Below are positions 34,932 through 48,123 of a DNA stretch of 64,000 nucleotides, piece after piece. Both the position numbers and the translations under genes were made by a program. The notes beneath the pieces were generated by a model, which was not told the origin of the DNA, searched no databases, and worked only from the letters and a program-made list of their open reading frames with translations. Positions within the stretch are counted from its first letter, which is position 1; every line of letters begins with the position of its first letter. Location of the stretch: contig CAWUHX010000516.1 in assembly GCA_963922205.1 (NCBI GenBank), positions 1 to 64,000 on the forward strand, written 5' to 3'. This stretch comes from Romanomermis culicivorax (Eukaryota; Nematoda; Enoplea; Mermithida; Mermithidae).

Positions 34932-37900
34932 ATGGGCAAAAAAGCGACCACGTCGGGCGGTTACACTTTAGGCAAAGCGATTATAAACGCTCGCGATAAT
35001 TTACCTGCCGCCAAACGTAAAAAGAATAAGCTCGATTTATTAAAACGACAAAAAGCCGGTCAAGAAATCGACGTCAATACTGTTGTAGTCGTCGATGATC
35101 AGCAAAACGATCAACAAACGGCTATGTTCAGCGTTACGGAACAAAATGATCTGGACGAATTTTTGACCAAAGCTCAATTGGCCGGTACGCAATTTACGGC
35201 CGAACGAGCCAACGTATCGATCGTGAACGCCACGGCCGGTGGTTCGAATAAATTGGTGGGCGTCGCGGCCAAAATGAACGCCGAACAGAAACGTCTAAAG
35301 TTGGAAAATTGTCGACAAACTTACAAAGATTATTTAAAAATTCCTCGCCGGCCGTTTTGGGATAGTAAAACGACGGCTGATGAATTGAAAGCGGCCGAGA
35401 CTGAAGCGTTTTTGATTTGGCGGCGGAAATTGGCAGAATTGGAAGAAGTGAGCTTGAGGAAAAGGCTGAGGGTGAAAAAATCTATGAATTGATCAGCAAA
35501 TTTCATGAGAAAGGTTATTTTTGGTAAAAATCAGTAACTTTCGAGATATTTCCATAATCAAATCACCTAGATCCGAAACTTGACTTAAGAAAAAATGCAC
35601 ATGATTCGTTTGGAATCGAGAGTATGAAATACTCAAAAGACCCAAATTTTGAACTTTGATTTTTGAAGGGAGAATATCAAACTTCGGAAAAGTTTAAAAT
35701 CCTGGTTGGAAAGTCGATTTTCGGCATTAAAAATTTTAGCTACTTGTTAAAAATCGCTAAATTTCAAGGTATTTTTCTTAATAAATGACGAATGACTTGT
35801 GTACTCAAAAAATTCAAATTTCGGTTGATTAAGATCTTCTGCGCCAGAAGTGGGACTTTTCCTCATCAAGGTTGTGAGCTCGAACGAAGCTAGCAACTTT
35901 TGACTCTGATCTCCTTTTGATTTACAATTTAGTGAAGCTGAAAAATGAGAATATAACAGGAAATAATAATTTTTTTGTCTTTTGTGTTCAAAAGTGTGGC
36001 TTTACCCATTGAAGTTATAAATTTCGATATGAATTATTCCATTTCGACTAAAGTTTTGATTTTTCACCCTGATCTCTTTGGAATTTGACATTTAGTTGGA
36101 GCATGTCACATGCTGCTAAGAAAATTTGAAATTTTCAATTGGAAAAGAGAATTGAAAAAAAATAAACTTGTGCATATAAATATCGTGAACTTCCAAAGTA
36201 TTGTTTTGTTTTCAGCTTTTGACTGAGTTTTAACTCCTAATTCCGAACCGCAGGTGGATTGTTAAATGAAAATGCCCGTTAGCTTCCTTCATGTGTTCGT
36301 TTTTTCTGACAATGTTGTCTGTTATATGATCATTTTGCTTTTATAATTCAAAATTTCGTATTTTTGATATACGAAATGAAAAATAGAACCGACACAAAGA
36401 ATTTACAACTTTTCGGTCAGAAAAGATATTCTCTAAATAAGACTGACTTTTTCTTATGAAAATTTTGATTTTTATCGGCATCGTCTCTTTTTTACCAATT
36501 GATTCTAATTGCGTTTTCGGATTTTTGACGTGGAACTCCCGCCAAAGTTAAAATTTACTCTCGAAAACTAGCACTGAATAATTTCAGAGTTTCGGCTGGT
36601 ATAAATTTTTTCGAGTTCGTGAATTTTCCAATTAATTTTTTGCTTCAAGTGAAATTGTACACTTATCAAGGGCAGTAGAAACAAGTTTTTAGCATGAAAC
36701 TTACCTCTATAAAATAATATCTAGAAGGAAGTGTGAAACATTTGGTTGTAACTATCTCGCTTTATTTGAATCAAAGTTATTCCTATAATTCATTCTTTTG
36801 CTTGATTAAATAATCACGCGATACCAAAAATTTGCAATTGTCGGTCGAGGGAGGCCTGTTCTTTAGAAAAAAATTTCTCTCATGAAAACGTGCAAAAGTT
36901 TTTCTTTGGAAACTTTGTTGCTTTTTCTTTTTGTTTTTAATACTGTTCTTTCTTTTTTTTGTTTTTCTTTCAACTTTCTTTTGGAAACTTTTCTCATGAA
37001 TCTCCGTACAGAGTCTAAAAATATTTTTTTTCCGAACCAGCCAAGTTCTTAGAAATATTGACAATTAAGAGCCTTGAGGATTTAATACTAGAAAAACAAA
37101 ATTTCAACGAAATTCGTGAACGACTCGATCAAAGTCTGCCGCCCACAAAATTTGCATTGCTCTACGGTTTGTCGTTCATTGTGCAATAAATGTACAAATG
37201 GCAGTCACTTCGCTTTTAGGCAAAATTTCAAAATTCAAAGATGATTCTCTATTTAAAATTGATTTTGTCCAAAAAATTTTTTTCTGTGAAAATTCGCACT
37301 CGAGATATATGAATTTTTTTGACTTAAAAATTTGGAATTGGTTTTTGAGGTCGAAAATAGAGTACTATTAAAGACAACCGCATTTGTTTCAAAAAGATTC
37401 TCTACTTTTCCTCTCTGGTTTGATATTTCTTTTTAAAAACTCCATTTTAGTGTCATTCTTAACATACTTTTCAGGTTGAACAAGTCGTTTTGACTCCATT
37501 TGAGCGAAATATCGAAATTTGGCGGCAACTTTGGCGTGTTTTGGAACGCAGTAAAATCGTCGTACAAATTCTAGACGCTCGCGATCCTTTACTCTTTCGC
37601 AACGAAGATTTAGAATCGTACGTCGACGAATTATCCGACGTAGAAAGATCGAAAAATTCGTCGCAACAAAGCGAACAAAATTCTAATAAACTTCACAAAA
37701 TGAACGTCTTATTATTAAATAAAGCGGATTATTTGACGGAAAAACAACGTCAAATTTGGTGTAGATATTTTAATCAACAAAATATTCGGGCCGTCTTTTG
37801 GTCGGCTATTGATTTAAATGATGAATTTTCGAAAGTAAATCGCAAGAAAGATTCGACGATCGAGGAAGAAGTAGAGGATGAAGACAGAGAAATTGTAGAC

Positions 37901-40900
37901 ACTGAAAATGAAAACATAGAAAAAGAAATAAACAACTTAGATATACAGGAGCATGACGAATTTAAAGATAGTTTAAACAAACCGAATTTGATGGCCCGCG
38001 ATCAATTGATCGAATATTTGAATAATTTAAGAACGCATATTTATGGTTTGAATGACGGTGAAATTCTAACAGTTGGTAAGCATTATTAATCGCAGTTTGT
38101 TTCTATTATTTCGTATAATTTATTTTTCCCTATCTCGAGGTATGGTCGGATATCCCAACGTTGGTAAGAGTTCTACGATCAATAAACTTTTGCTACGAAA
38201 AAAAGTCGCCGTATCTAGTACGCCGGGCAAAACTAAACATTTCCAAACTCTACATTTGGATCAGGAAAATTTACTTTTATGCGATTGCCCCGGTTTGGTC
38301 ATGCCTTCCTTGGCCATGAGTAAAGAACAAATGACTTTGTCGGGTATTTTGTCGGCCGATCAAATGCGCCAACACGAACCAGTCATCGATCTATTGTGTA
38401 CAAAATTTTCTAAACGCGTCTTTGAAATTTTTTACGGTTTGACGTTGCCTAAACACGAAGGAGGGGAACAAGAGGTGAATGAAATAAAAAATTGAAATAA
38501 AAGGCTTGTTATCCTAGTGAAATGACAAAAAATTAATGCAAAAGACTAATTTTTATCGCTTTTGAGTATATGTAGTTCGGCGGCAATCAGCTTTTTCGGA
38601 ATCGAAATCAGGTCAATCCCAGTCGGGATTGCAAATAAAACGATAGGTTTTACTCAAAATTTATCGGCCCTTTCAATTTGCATACTGTTAAATTTGATTT
38701 TGAAATCTTTTACATCAAGCTGTTACGATAGAATTTTTTCTCAAAATATTGTTTATGCTCACAAATTTTTTTTTCATATGTGACATATAATTCAAGAGAA
38801 AGTCGTAAAAATATTAAATTTTACTCGCTTTCCACCGCCATTATTAACAAGCATTCGGAGAAAACGAATTTCAGAATCTTGGCATATCAGCGGTTTTAAA
38901 TACGTTACTTGAATTTCGCAAATACGAAGATTTTTTCTGAAAACCGAAATGAATGCCTATTTTTAGCAAAATTCTGCTCTTATTGTATTTGAGCATGATT
39001 TCTCTCTAAGCATTTGTACTCGTACCCGCGTACCTGTTGTCTTTGTTTAAAATTTGCAAGAAATTGAACAACGAAAAATTCAAGTTAAAATATTATCTAG
39101 CTTGTTTTAGAATTGTCCATGGTGATCCAATGAAAAGTATTTCTAGAACATCTACTATTTTAGGAAGTTCAAGTTCTTGAATTGGCTTTGGAGAACTGGA
39201 AACACGATTGTATTTACATGAGAGTGGAAATTATTTATCAGGCGACCTCATTCTAAAATCATCAGAATCTGATTCGGTATTCTTCAGATTTCAGAAACAT
39301 ATGATTAGTAGTTTCATACTCAAATCGATCGTTTTCAGATGTTAAATTGGACATATAAAAGCTATATATACAATCAAAAATCCTGTATCAAAATATTTTT
39401 TTTTGAGATCGATCGGGGTTGATATTCCGACCCACCCCTATTTATGAGCCCTAACTCTTTGAAACAATGAAATTCTAGTCTTTTTATTATTGATTTTTAA
39501 TATTTTTCTGGCCAGGCAGGGATGCTCAGGGTCTCAAGTAGGAGCAGTGTTTTTTGCACGTGCTGTTTTGCACGGTGCAAAAAAATTCCCCAAAAAGTTT
39601 TGCGCGCCAAAAAATTTTTTTGTCACATGAGTAAATATATCACTTTTTTCACGAACTTTTTTCCACAAATAAAGAGGTCAAATTTTTTTCCACGCGTGTA
39701 AAATTTTTTGGAAAAAATCTTAAAAATCGGATTTGAATTTTGTGTTCATAAATCGTAATTTCTAGAAATTTTATCATTTAAAAAATTTTAAAACCAATAA
39801 TTTGTTTATAGATTTGGCCGAAAAGCTATGAGCCAGAAGCGTAGAAATTTGCCAAAAATACTTCCATGAAGTTTCTGAATTCAATTTACGTTAAGAAAGG
39901 AACAAACGCTTCAAAATGTTTAGAAAGATGACGTGTTGATCTTTCTCAAAAAATTTATCAGGGAAAAAATGCGGATATTCATTAATTATAAATATATAAT
40001 ATTGAAAATCGCCAATTAAACATGAAATAATATGTTTAAGACGATGAAAACTGTTAAAAATCCGTGAAAAGTGAAGGTAGACTTGCTAAAAGCTGCGCCT
40101 GAGCTTGATAATAAATAATTATGATAATTAAAGCTATTCGCGCTAGAAAATTTGGAGATTCGAACCTACTAATATGCACCAAAATGCATCTTTTCTATAT
40201 AAAAACCCCAAATTTGTTTTTCATATTTGGTAAATATTTTTGTGCAGTGCAAAAAATCTGAAAAAAAGTTCACGAGTAAAAAAAGAGTGCAAAAAACACT
40301 GAGTAGAAGAGTTTACCGTTTACAAGTACGCATGAAATGCAATTTTTCATTTTGTTTTCGCAGAATTCTTTCGTCCACACTCGAGACCTGCTGACGTCTT
40401 ACGCTTTTGTACGCGGTCTCATGAGCCCTAAAGGTCTGCCGGATTGTTCCCGGGCCGCTCGGGCCATCGTCAAAGATTTCGTCGCTGGTCGATTGTTATG
40501 CCGACAAGCGCCGCCCGACGTCGAACAATCTGCATTCGACGATTCGCATCGCGATTGGTTGAAAAAACCATTGATCGAAAATGAAAAAGACGTAGGCGAC
40601 GAGAAAAAATCCAAGCAAGCTGGAGCAGGTACATAAATCCGTAATTCTTCTGTTCCATGGATTTTAATGTTTCAGAGGTCTCACAATAGGAATGCGATTT
40701 TCAGACTCATTAGTTGTAATGACGCGGTTTCTGAGAAATTCAACCTATGATAAGCGGTAAAGTAATAATATTTGGAAATGAGATATTTTGAGTTGTTTTA
40801 CATGCCGAGTATCATGACAGCATTCATTGTGCATAAAAGTCAAAATTCGCAAAAATTCACTCAAAGGTTTGGAATTTTTATATTTTTTGACATTTTTCTG

Positions 40901-43556
40901 TCTGTACACGTGTCTCAAGATATCGCGGCTCAGAAAAGACGTGACCCCGTAGCCGAATGTTCATTACATGTAGAACCACTGTTTTTTTTGTACAACACCC
41001 CTTTGTACTTGTACAAAAATTAAAGTCAAAAGTCTTTGTACATTTTAATTTTTCTTTGTACAAAAAAAATTTCGTTTCGTAAATACTTTTTAGTAATCCT
41101 GAACCCAGTGATAACGTTGGTTTGAGATTTTTGAGCACTGAAAGGACAGGGAGGAAATCAAAACTACAAGAGAATTTATGTTCAAATTTTTTATCAGAAG
41201 TAAGGTTAGGATCAGGAATATTTTCAGGTTTGGTAGAAATAGAGGAAAAATAATCATTTAGCAAATCAGTTATTTATTTATCAATAGGACTGATGGCAAT
41301 TATGTCTCTATATTTAAGATCAGGAATACCTAGATGCAGAAAGTTTACTATTCACATACTGATAAAATTAGTGTAACTCTCCAGCTTCAACAAGATTCAT
41401 CTCTTTCATTATTTGATGTCTTTTAGTTTCTGATCTCAATTTATTTCTAGGTATGCTTGGATGCATTCAGATTTTCTTGTACAGGCCAGGTTGCCATGTG
41501 CAACTTGGGGAAAAATTTTAGTGGCACAGATAGATTTTTGGTCGCTCGCTCTAAAATCAATAAATAAGCTGTCAGGAGCTAGCTTTCTTAAACCTCATTT
41601 GATTCACGTCGGTTTTCAACTTTCAAAACTCAATTTTCTGAATTTTGGAATTTCGAACATCAGGATTCAATTTTGTATGCAGCTACGAAGACAACATTGG
41701 CAATAGCTCGAGACTGACGTACATCGTTCCTCCTGGAGAAAAAAATCTTTGTACATGTACAAAGATTGTCAGAATTTTTCTTTGTACAAGGGAAAAAATT
41801 TTTGTAGAGTACAAAAAAACAGTGTAGAACACCATGCTCTATTGTGCAGGTATGAAAAAATTCTCCACCCTTTTTATGCTTTTGTTACGTGTCAAGAACG
41901 AAGTCCAAATAAACTGGAAAGTCATTTTCAGCCTTTTCTGGGGACTTTCCCACAGGATGCCCCAGAATTTTTTCCTTCATTACTGTATCACTAATGTCCA
42001 ACGTATTGTGCTCAAATTTTTATCAGATTTCTGTACCATTTTGGGGCTTGTAGGTGTCTGCGCATTCTAAAAGTTGGTACATAAATGCTGTTCAGTGCCA
42101 ATAAATATGCCATCAAGAGGATGCAATAAACATTGAAAACGTTCAGATTACACGAATAAAAAGAGAAGATGTGGTTCGAATCACTGACACATTAATTAAT
42201 CTATCTACAATAGTTGTGCAACAGAATGTCGTGGAAGAGATGCAACAAAAATTCCTCTCTTTATGAATTTAATTGAAAAAATCGAAGTTGCGAGTTTTAT
42301 GTTAGAAGGTTAATAGCGCCTGTCTGACCCGGGCCTATGTTATTAGCTTTAAGAAAGTTGTCTGCAGTTTGAGGCACCCTGTTTAACATCAGGTGAAGAT
42401 TCTCTGAACTTTATTGGTCGGTGACTTATTCAAATTCACAAAACGGTACACAAATCGGATTAAAATTTCAACACGATACGTTTGACATTAGCGCCTACAA
42501 AAATTAAGAAAAATATCGCGGGACATCCTATGAGGAGGTGCCTGGAAAGGCCTCAAAATGACATTTTCAGCTTTTTTTCATACCTTTTTTTGACGCTTTG
42601 AAATAGGGTAAAGAGTTTAGAGTACGAGATTAAAAAAGTTATCTCATAGTTAACAAATTATAGAGGCTTGTCTCCTGCATATAATGAATGTTTCAAGTGT
42701 AGACAAGGTACTTTATTTCTTGTCTACACTCTGATATTTGAATCGCATGTAGATGATAGAAAATGCAAAAAGTTAGAGAATTTCACCTATAGTCTGTTTT
42801 TTATAAAATGCTTCCAAATAGAAAAGTGACACAAATCAGTACTGTCGTCAAAATCGTTTACGTGGATCTCTTACTGTAAAATTTTCTGCTCGAAAAATCT
42901 CTAAGGGTTAGATCATTATGCTCAAAAATTTCCAGTTCAAATACGTTATATTGTTTATCAACAAAGCGTGAAAATGTGAAATACTACTTGCTTTCTACTT
43001 TTATTATTTAGAAGCATTACAAGAAAAACAGACTATAGCTACGCGAATTTTGACTTTTATGCCAAATAAGTTTCCGAACGATACTCAGCATGTAGGCACA
43101 AGATACCAGATTTTCGGATATGATTAATTTTGAGCTTGTCATAGTCAAGGTCGAACTTTTCACTGCATCTTAAAAACTAATTTACTAACGAAAATAGTCA
43201 ATGTAAAATGTGAGACTTTCCATTACAACTTCAGTGGATTAAATTGTCGACAAATTATCACCTTGTATCAATCAAACAGTCATTTGTACGGAAAATTAAC
43301 ATTTTTAGCATCCGCATCGTCACAAATTTTAAAAACGTTACAAAAACGTCATTTATTGGAAGATGAAGGCGGCGTTCAGGGCGAAATCGATCGAACATTC
43401 TTCGGTTTGAATAGCATCAGCGGTCCGGCTCACGTGGTGAAAGCTTCGTCGAGAAAACCGATTTTGATCACATCGGATGGAAAACCGCCCAAAAAGTTGA
43501 ACAAAAATCAAAAGAAGGATAAATTGAGGCGAATTTACTCCCATTTGGATGCGTGA
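34932..43556 (+). CDS. LSG1: LSG1: large-subunit GTPase required for 60S ribosome export and NMD3 release
   Basis: Cytoplasmic circularly permuted GTPase that releases the export adaptor NMD3 from pre-60S subunits. Exons 34932-35447, 37475-38075, 38140-38474, 40364-40628 and 43309-43556 join with consistent phases (0,1,0,1) to 654 residues, close to human LSG1 (658). The N terminus has MGKKATTSGG and SVTEQNDLDEFL.KAQLAGTQF; then LTPFERNIEIWRQLWRV and DARDPLLF. The G motifs are in the permuted order: NKAD (residues 254-257), WSA, then GYPNVGKS (376-383), STPGKTKHFQT and DCPGLVMPS (Asp 421). The C terminus has EIDRTFFGLN and ends RRIYSHLDA, like the metazoan family. The ATG at 34932 is chosen because homology begins there and AG at 34920-34921 may close a leader intron; an upstream in-frame ATG at 34887 lies before it. 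An acidic insert separates G5 from G1, as is usual. Exon 5 start is inferred from phase. Confidence 0.93.
35448..37474 (+). other. LSG1 intron 1
   Basis: GTGAGC..TTTTCAG intron of about 2.0 kb. AT-rich; no transposon family recognised and no supported gene. The minus-strand frame at 36783-37064 is Lys/Phe low complexity. Confidence 0.7.
38475..40363 (+). other. LSG1 intron 3, containing a hAT-like MITE
   Basis: GTGAAT..TTCGCAG intron of about 1.9 kb. Diverged family C words occur at about 38760-38870 (GTCGTAAAAATATTAAATTTTACTCGCTTTCCACC). The 757-bp element at 39545-40301 is listed separately. Confidence 0.7.
39545..40301. mobile_element. Family A relative (GCAC subfamily), hAT-like MITE in LSG1 intron 3
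   Basis: 757 bp with perfect 15-bp ends CAGTGTTTTTTGCAC / GTGCAAAAAACACTG. Flanks AGTAGGAG and AGTAGAAG match at 7 of 8 bases, an 8-bp target duplication. CAGTG ends with 8-bp duplications fit hAT. The interior keeps the family A core (ATGCACCAAAATGCATC) near 40175, while the subterminal words are GCAC/GTGC type. Confidence 0.75.
40977..41824. mobile_element. Family A relative (GTACA subfamily) in LSG1 intron 4
   Basis: Starts CACTGTTTTTTTTGTACAAC and ends GTACAAAAAAACAGTG. Both flanks have TAGAAC next to the element (40971-40976 and 41825-41830). The words TTTGTACA and TGTACAAA recur in both subterminal regions (e.g. 41030-41060 and 41747-41790). The middle carries a LINE fragment on the minus strand, so the element either captured it or was hit by it. 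Confidence 0.7.
41081..41460 (-). pseudogene. Non-LTR retrotransposon (LINE) fragment
   Basis: Minus-strand translation gives FYQYVNSKLS, then PDLKYRDI and SPIDK, then LLNDYFSSISTK and LKPTLSLGSG. This is the linker between endonuclease and reverse transcriptase in Jockey/CR1/RTE-like LINEs (typically FY+YVN..., LNdYFsSvFT). There are at least two stops and one frame shift, and neither catalytic domain remains. It lies wholly inside the GTACA-type family A element. Confidence 0.6.
42787..43038. mobile_element. Family C MITE, well preserved
   Basis: 252 bp from CTATAGTCTGTTTTTTATAAA to AGAAAAACAGACTATAG. It contains GTGACACAAATCAG, GTAAAATTTT and CTTGCTTTCTACTTTTATTATTT. A useful reference copy for the family. 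Confidence 0.75.
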
Positions 43557-43584
43557 TTTATGTAATTTTGTGATGGGGAAACAA

Positions 43585-43590
43585 AATAAA
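43585..43590 (+). terminator. AATAAA poly(A) signal of LSG1
   Basis: Canonical hexamer 29 bp after the TGA at 43554-43556. Confidence 0.7.
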
Positions 43591-43799
43591 ATTAATAATT
43601 GCGGTAAACTGCTGAATGTAGGAGTGTATGTTAGGTCTCAACGCAATATATTTATACATAATGACGTCTGCATCTTGTAGATGACAAAAATCTGATTCTC
43701 TGATGCTAAAAAATGTTCCACATAAGTGTAACGTACCTGCTAAAGCAGTACTGTAAATATATAGCATACTGTATGTGATAAACATTTATTAAATATTAT

Positions 43800-46700
43800 G
43801 CATTTTCGTATTTTATCGTCTCAAGGGTGTCTGGGATTCACACCCAAACATTCGTCTAAAATTACGTGAAGTACTTTATTTTGATTCGTTCACACCCCGG
43901 TAGCCCAATTAAGATGCCCCAATTAATTTGCACAAATGGCAGCTGGTCCCCTAGAACCTACACTAAACTACACATTCCACAGCTACCGTAATCCCCCGTA
44001 AAAATCATAAACAACACCTGCACATAGTAAAATACCTAAAAGCCCCGCCAGACAGTAGTCTCAAGTGTAACGGTAGTGATGGCCCCACAAAACATATGTA
44101 TACAGAGAAACCGATACAGGAAGTATGCACAGAAGCACTGAGGTGTGGCCAAGCCCACCGTAGAAAGCAAGCGAAGCACGAAAAGCATACAGTACCAGGA
44201 AAGCATTAGAAAGGCGTAACTAAGTAAGCATAAAAAGCAAAGCCAGAAGCGACGATTGGCAGAAGAAGATGGACAGAAGCACGACCTCCCGCGACGCCCA
44301 GGGAGTGGCCAAAAACGTCGTATAAAAAGAGAAGCAAAGCGTGATGTTGTCATTATTGGTTAGAGTTTTTGGATATTGGAATTCATCGTTTAAAACTGCG
44401 CTCGTCCCTGTTTTTATATTTGCAAGCGGCCATTTGTACGAAAGCAACTTAAACCAAGGCCCTGTTCCTTATTGTGAATCAAGACTGCGTTTTCGTATTG
44501 TCGTATCGACGTCTCAAGCAGCCGTCGATTATCGTTAGTCCTATTGCCCGTATTGTACCGCCCGCGCCCCTTTGCTCGTCGTAGCGACTGTTGGTTAAAA
44601 GTAAAGTACTTCACAAATCTGGTCGTTACATAAGCACTGAAAATTTGTCGGCATACTGAGCCAATTTTCAACTGTTTTTAAAGAAAAATTTTACTCTAAT
44701 AATCTTGTGCAAACGATTCTGATGCCAGTACTAATATTGGTCATTTTTCAATTTACTTGAGTTTTATAAAACACCAATTTTGGGATACCTGCTGTCACAC
44801 GAGACATGAATCTTTCTGTCCAACAAGCCTTAACGTTTTTATGTTGATGTATTTGAGATAGAATGTTTGAGGATTTAGCTCTGGGGTATTCCCAAAAGAG
44901 TGATGGTATATGGTGTCCAAAAAAATCGAGAATCTTAGACAACTGTTAAACAATGCGGATGCGATTCGCAGCGGACAGGGAACCTACATAAAACCAAATT
45001 ATGTAGTGACATGGTTTATCAATGTATTTTAGTTATCAATATCAAAAAGTGTATATCAAATGCCAACATCAAACTACCTGAATATTAATCTACATTAATC
45101 AATCTGTAATCAGTTTTCGATACTTTGATATCGCACCAATTTTGATTTGTCACTCAAATTCATTATACAAAATATTTATTATAATTGCAAAATGTAATCG
45201 TAAAAAAGCTTCTCTAAATCCATAGAAATTCGTGAACATGTCTCAATAGTTTATGGATTAGCTAATTGTCACTCTTTCTCTGGAGTTTTTTATCTTTCGA
45301 AGCTCTTGTTGTTTTTTTGTTTTGCTCCTTTAAGCCATACGAAATTTTCATTTAATATATCTTTTTGTCTTCTTTTGTTTTTTCATAGTTGCTTAATTTC
45401 AATATTTTTACACGAAATTTTAAAAAGTTTTGACGTAAAAATGCAAAAAAATCCTGGACAACGAAAATTCTGCTGGGGTTCAATCGGGTTTCTTCCCGTG
45501 GTCAGCCAGTATTCTGGATGCAGGACCATCTAAATCCGAACATGCAATGCATCAAAATGAATTTTCTTTCTTTCGCTATGGTGTCATGTGCCCATCAAAT
45601 CAGCAATGTCACGTGATTCTCTTTATGTTAATGCTTTATTATTTTGATCATTTTGTTATTTTCATTTTTGTTCTTTTTGCCTACGTTTTTGTTCATGCAT
45701 TTGTTTGTCCAGAGTACGCCCCATTAGCATGAGTTCCTCAGAGGGCACTCCTTGCTCACAGCTATTTCAGTCGCATCGCATGCCCTTGAGTCAACAAATC
45801 GAGCGTCGCTCTTGCTTTCATATGTTTTGCACAGGCACCAAGTCGGCCCCAATGCTAAATGTATTCGAACTGGGCAAGTGCCTATGTGCACACAGGCCAA
45901 GATACCTTTGCGGGCATTGGCCTGGGCGCCGTAAACTCCGCCCCAGTCTTACTGTAGAGGTCAAGTACTTATAATCGCATGTTGCACCGTGTTATCATCC
46001 ACTTTGGACCTTCGCATTCTTCTTTCTTTCTTGGCCTTTTTTTGTGCTCGTCTTACTTTCGCTTGGATTGGTTCGTCTTCTTATCAAGGTCCGTCTACGT
46101 CTTATTGTATTGCCCTTCGCGTCGCGCAGTTCATTTGCTTATTTGTACCGTCGTCTCTGTACCGGCCCGTATTATTGTCATTTAATCGCCCGTCAATTAT
46201 TTCGTTGAATAAGGTGTATTGGTCGTTGGTTTAGCAGCCTACCTAGCCGATTCCCGTTAGCATTAGCCAATTCCCCGTCCTAGCTCAGCTGTCTTTTGCG
46301 ACCCACCTTTCCACATGATTGTTGCCGTAGCCGTCTCCCCTGCTGGACTAGGTAAGTTCCAGGGTGTATCAGTGCTAGGGGCAGTTAAGGGTAGTCCCTC
46401 TTGAGTAGGTTCTCGTCCCTAGCTTCCACTCATTCATCAGCAATACCCACTCCCTAATGTCGGGTCAAAAGGGATCCTTTTGGTTCACAATCAGGGGTCC
46501 AAATGCCCAGGTCATCTCACGGGTGGCCCTGTCCATCGTCCACACTGACTGGACTAATATTGATCACACTAACCTGGTGGCGTTGTCCTTACCCTACAGT
46601 AGTAAAACCCCAGAGCAACACCACAGTACCTATAGTCCCTTCTATAGCCAGTACTCAATGGGTTAGGTTAAGATGTGGGCACAACAGGGTAACCAACACA

Positions 46701-48080
46701 TCAGCATCAGGCCCGTGGCCCCATTTCACAGGACAGGTCTCCCCCATGTGCACACATCCGTTTTATGTGACAATGGCTAGACGAATATTACCTATTTGGC
46801 GCTTTTCCACAATTTTCGTACTAGGTGTCTATATGAAGACATAAAATTAGATTAAAATGAAATCATCAAATGGAAAGATTGAAAATTTTTGTATAAAATT
46901 TCAGATTTCGTAGCTCCAGTTTCCGCTAGGAAGTAATTCTTCATCTTTGGATCCACAGTTTGTCATGCCCTATGCATCGCCCAATAATAACTTACTGTTT
47001 GCAGAATACTGAGTCTAATAATATATTCGAAATGGTGGGGGGTTAAGGCTCCTCAAGCCAATGCTGGTCTTGTCTGTGAGTATTGAAAATCAACTAAGAT
47101 TGGCAGTAGAGATAGCCAGGGATCGACCTTAATGCACGAACTTTCGACCAACTATCGTATTTAGATAAGACCTTCCTAGGTGAGGCAGAGAAAACCCAAC
47201 AGAACTCAATTCTGAATCTCTGAATAAGAACAAGTCGCACAAATCACTGAGTAGTCGGTTTCTCGATTTGAGTTAATACCAATAACGATATTTTGGGAAT
47301 GAGGAGGTTTCTAGATTTTACCTTGTATAAAACTTACGTCAGTCTCCTACTGCACAAGTAGTCAAAAATGAAATGTAAAATAAATGGTTGGAACCCGAAG
47401 ACAAATCAACACTAGTAGTGCAAGCTATTTATTTACCGAATTGGACTACAATAATTACCATAAAATATGACCAATTCGGTCCGCGAGCCTACAATAACAT
47501 GCATTGTTATCGAACTATTACGAAAAGGCCTAAATCGATGATTAATTACCCCCTCCCCATTGTATTAGATCATCTTGCGATTGTCTGCACCAGGATACCA
47601 AGGACAGTGAGAACCTACTCAGTCCCTCACCAGCCAAAGTATAATTGTATAGCATGACATGACACCTGCATTTCACTCTAATGCCAGAGGACACTGACAC
47701 CAGAAACCATACAGATAGAGGGATGGGAAAGAGTCACTGCAGGTGTTTGAGGAACTGTGAGGTAGAACGTAGGAGACTCCTGAATGGCTCTACAATGAGC
47801 AAGGCTGATAGTGCTTTAGCGGCAACGCCATAGCCCCAGATGGCACTTCATCCACACTACTTAATTAGAGCACACTAATGCAGGATGCCATATGGATGGG
47901 GGTTGGGTCCTGGCCACTGCTTCGTGAGGTTGGAGAGCAAACGTCCGAGTGGGTCCCCAGGCACCAAATGTTTCGGGCAAGCGAAAAGTGGCAATAGCAG
48001 CGTCAAGGATGACAGCAACTGAGACAGTGGCCAAAAGACCCATCAACAGAATTTCTGGGGCCAGATAATGGCTCAAAAAA
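43800..48080. other. Compositionally distinct region, unidentified
   Basis: Richer in G+C and less homopolymeric than its surroundings, notably 43840-44600 and 45700-48080. Open frames occur on both strands. The best-looking are plus 46457-46666 (contains GSFWFTIRGPNAQVISRVAL and HTDWTNIDHTNLVALSLPY) and minus 48076-47861 (hydrophobic LLMGLLATVSVAVILDAAIA, then a Pro/Ala tail). None matches a family I know, and no LTR or inverted termini were found by eye. It could be an old retroelement or viral insertion, but that is speculation. Confidence 0.3.
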
Positions 48081-48123
48081 TGTGTGCGGAAAATTAGTAT
48101 TTACACAATTAACACATAGGGAG

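Larger units (their letters stand above)
40629..43308 (+). other. LSG1 intron 4, containing three transposon remnants
   Basis: GTACAT..TTTTTAG intron of about 2.7 kb holding a GTACA-type family A element with a LINE relic inside it (40977-41824) and a family C MITE (42787-43038). The acceptor at 43307-43308 is chosen because it keeps phase with exon 4; CAG sites at 43234 and 43279 do not. Confidence 0.6.

Noticed and set aside
43235..43308. Earlier acceptor sites (CAG at 43234 or 43279) for the last LSG1 exon
   Set aside because: They do not keep phase with exon 4 ending at 40628, whereas TTTTTAG at 43308 does.
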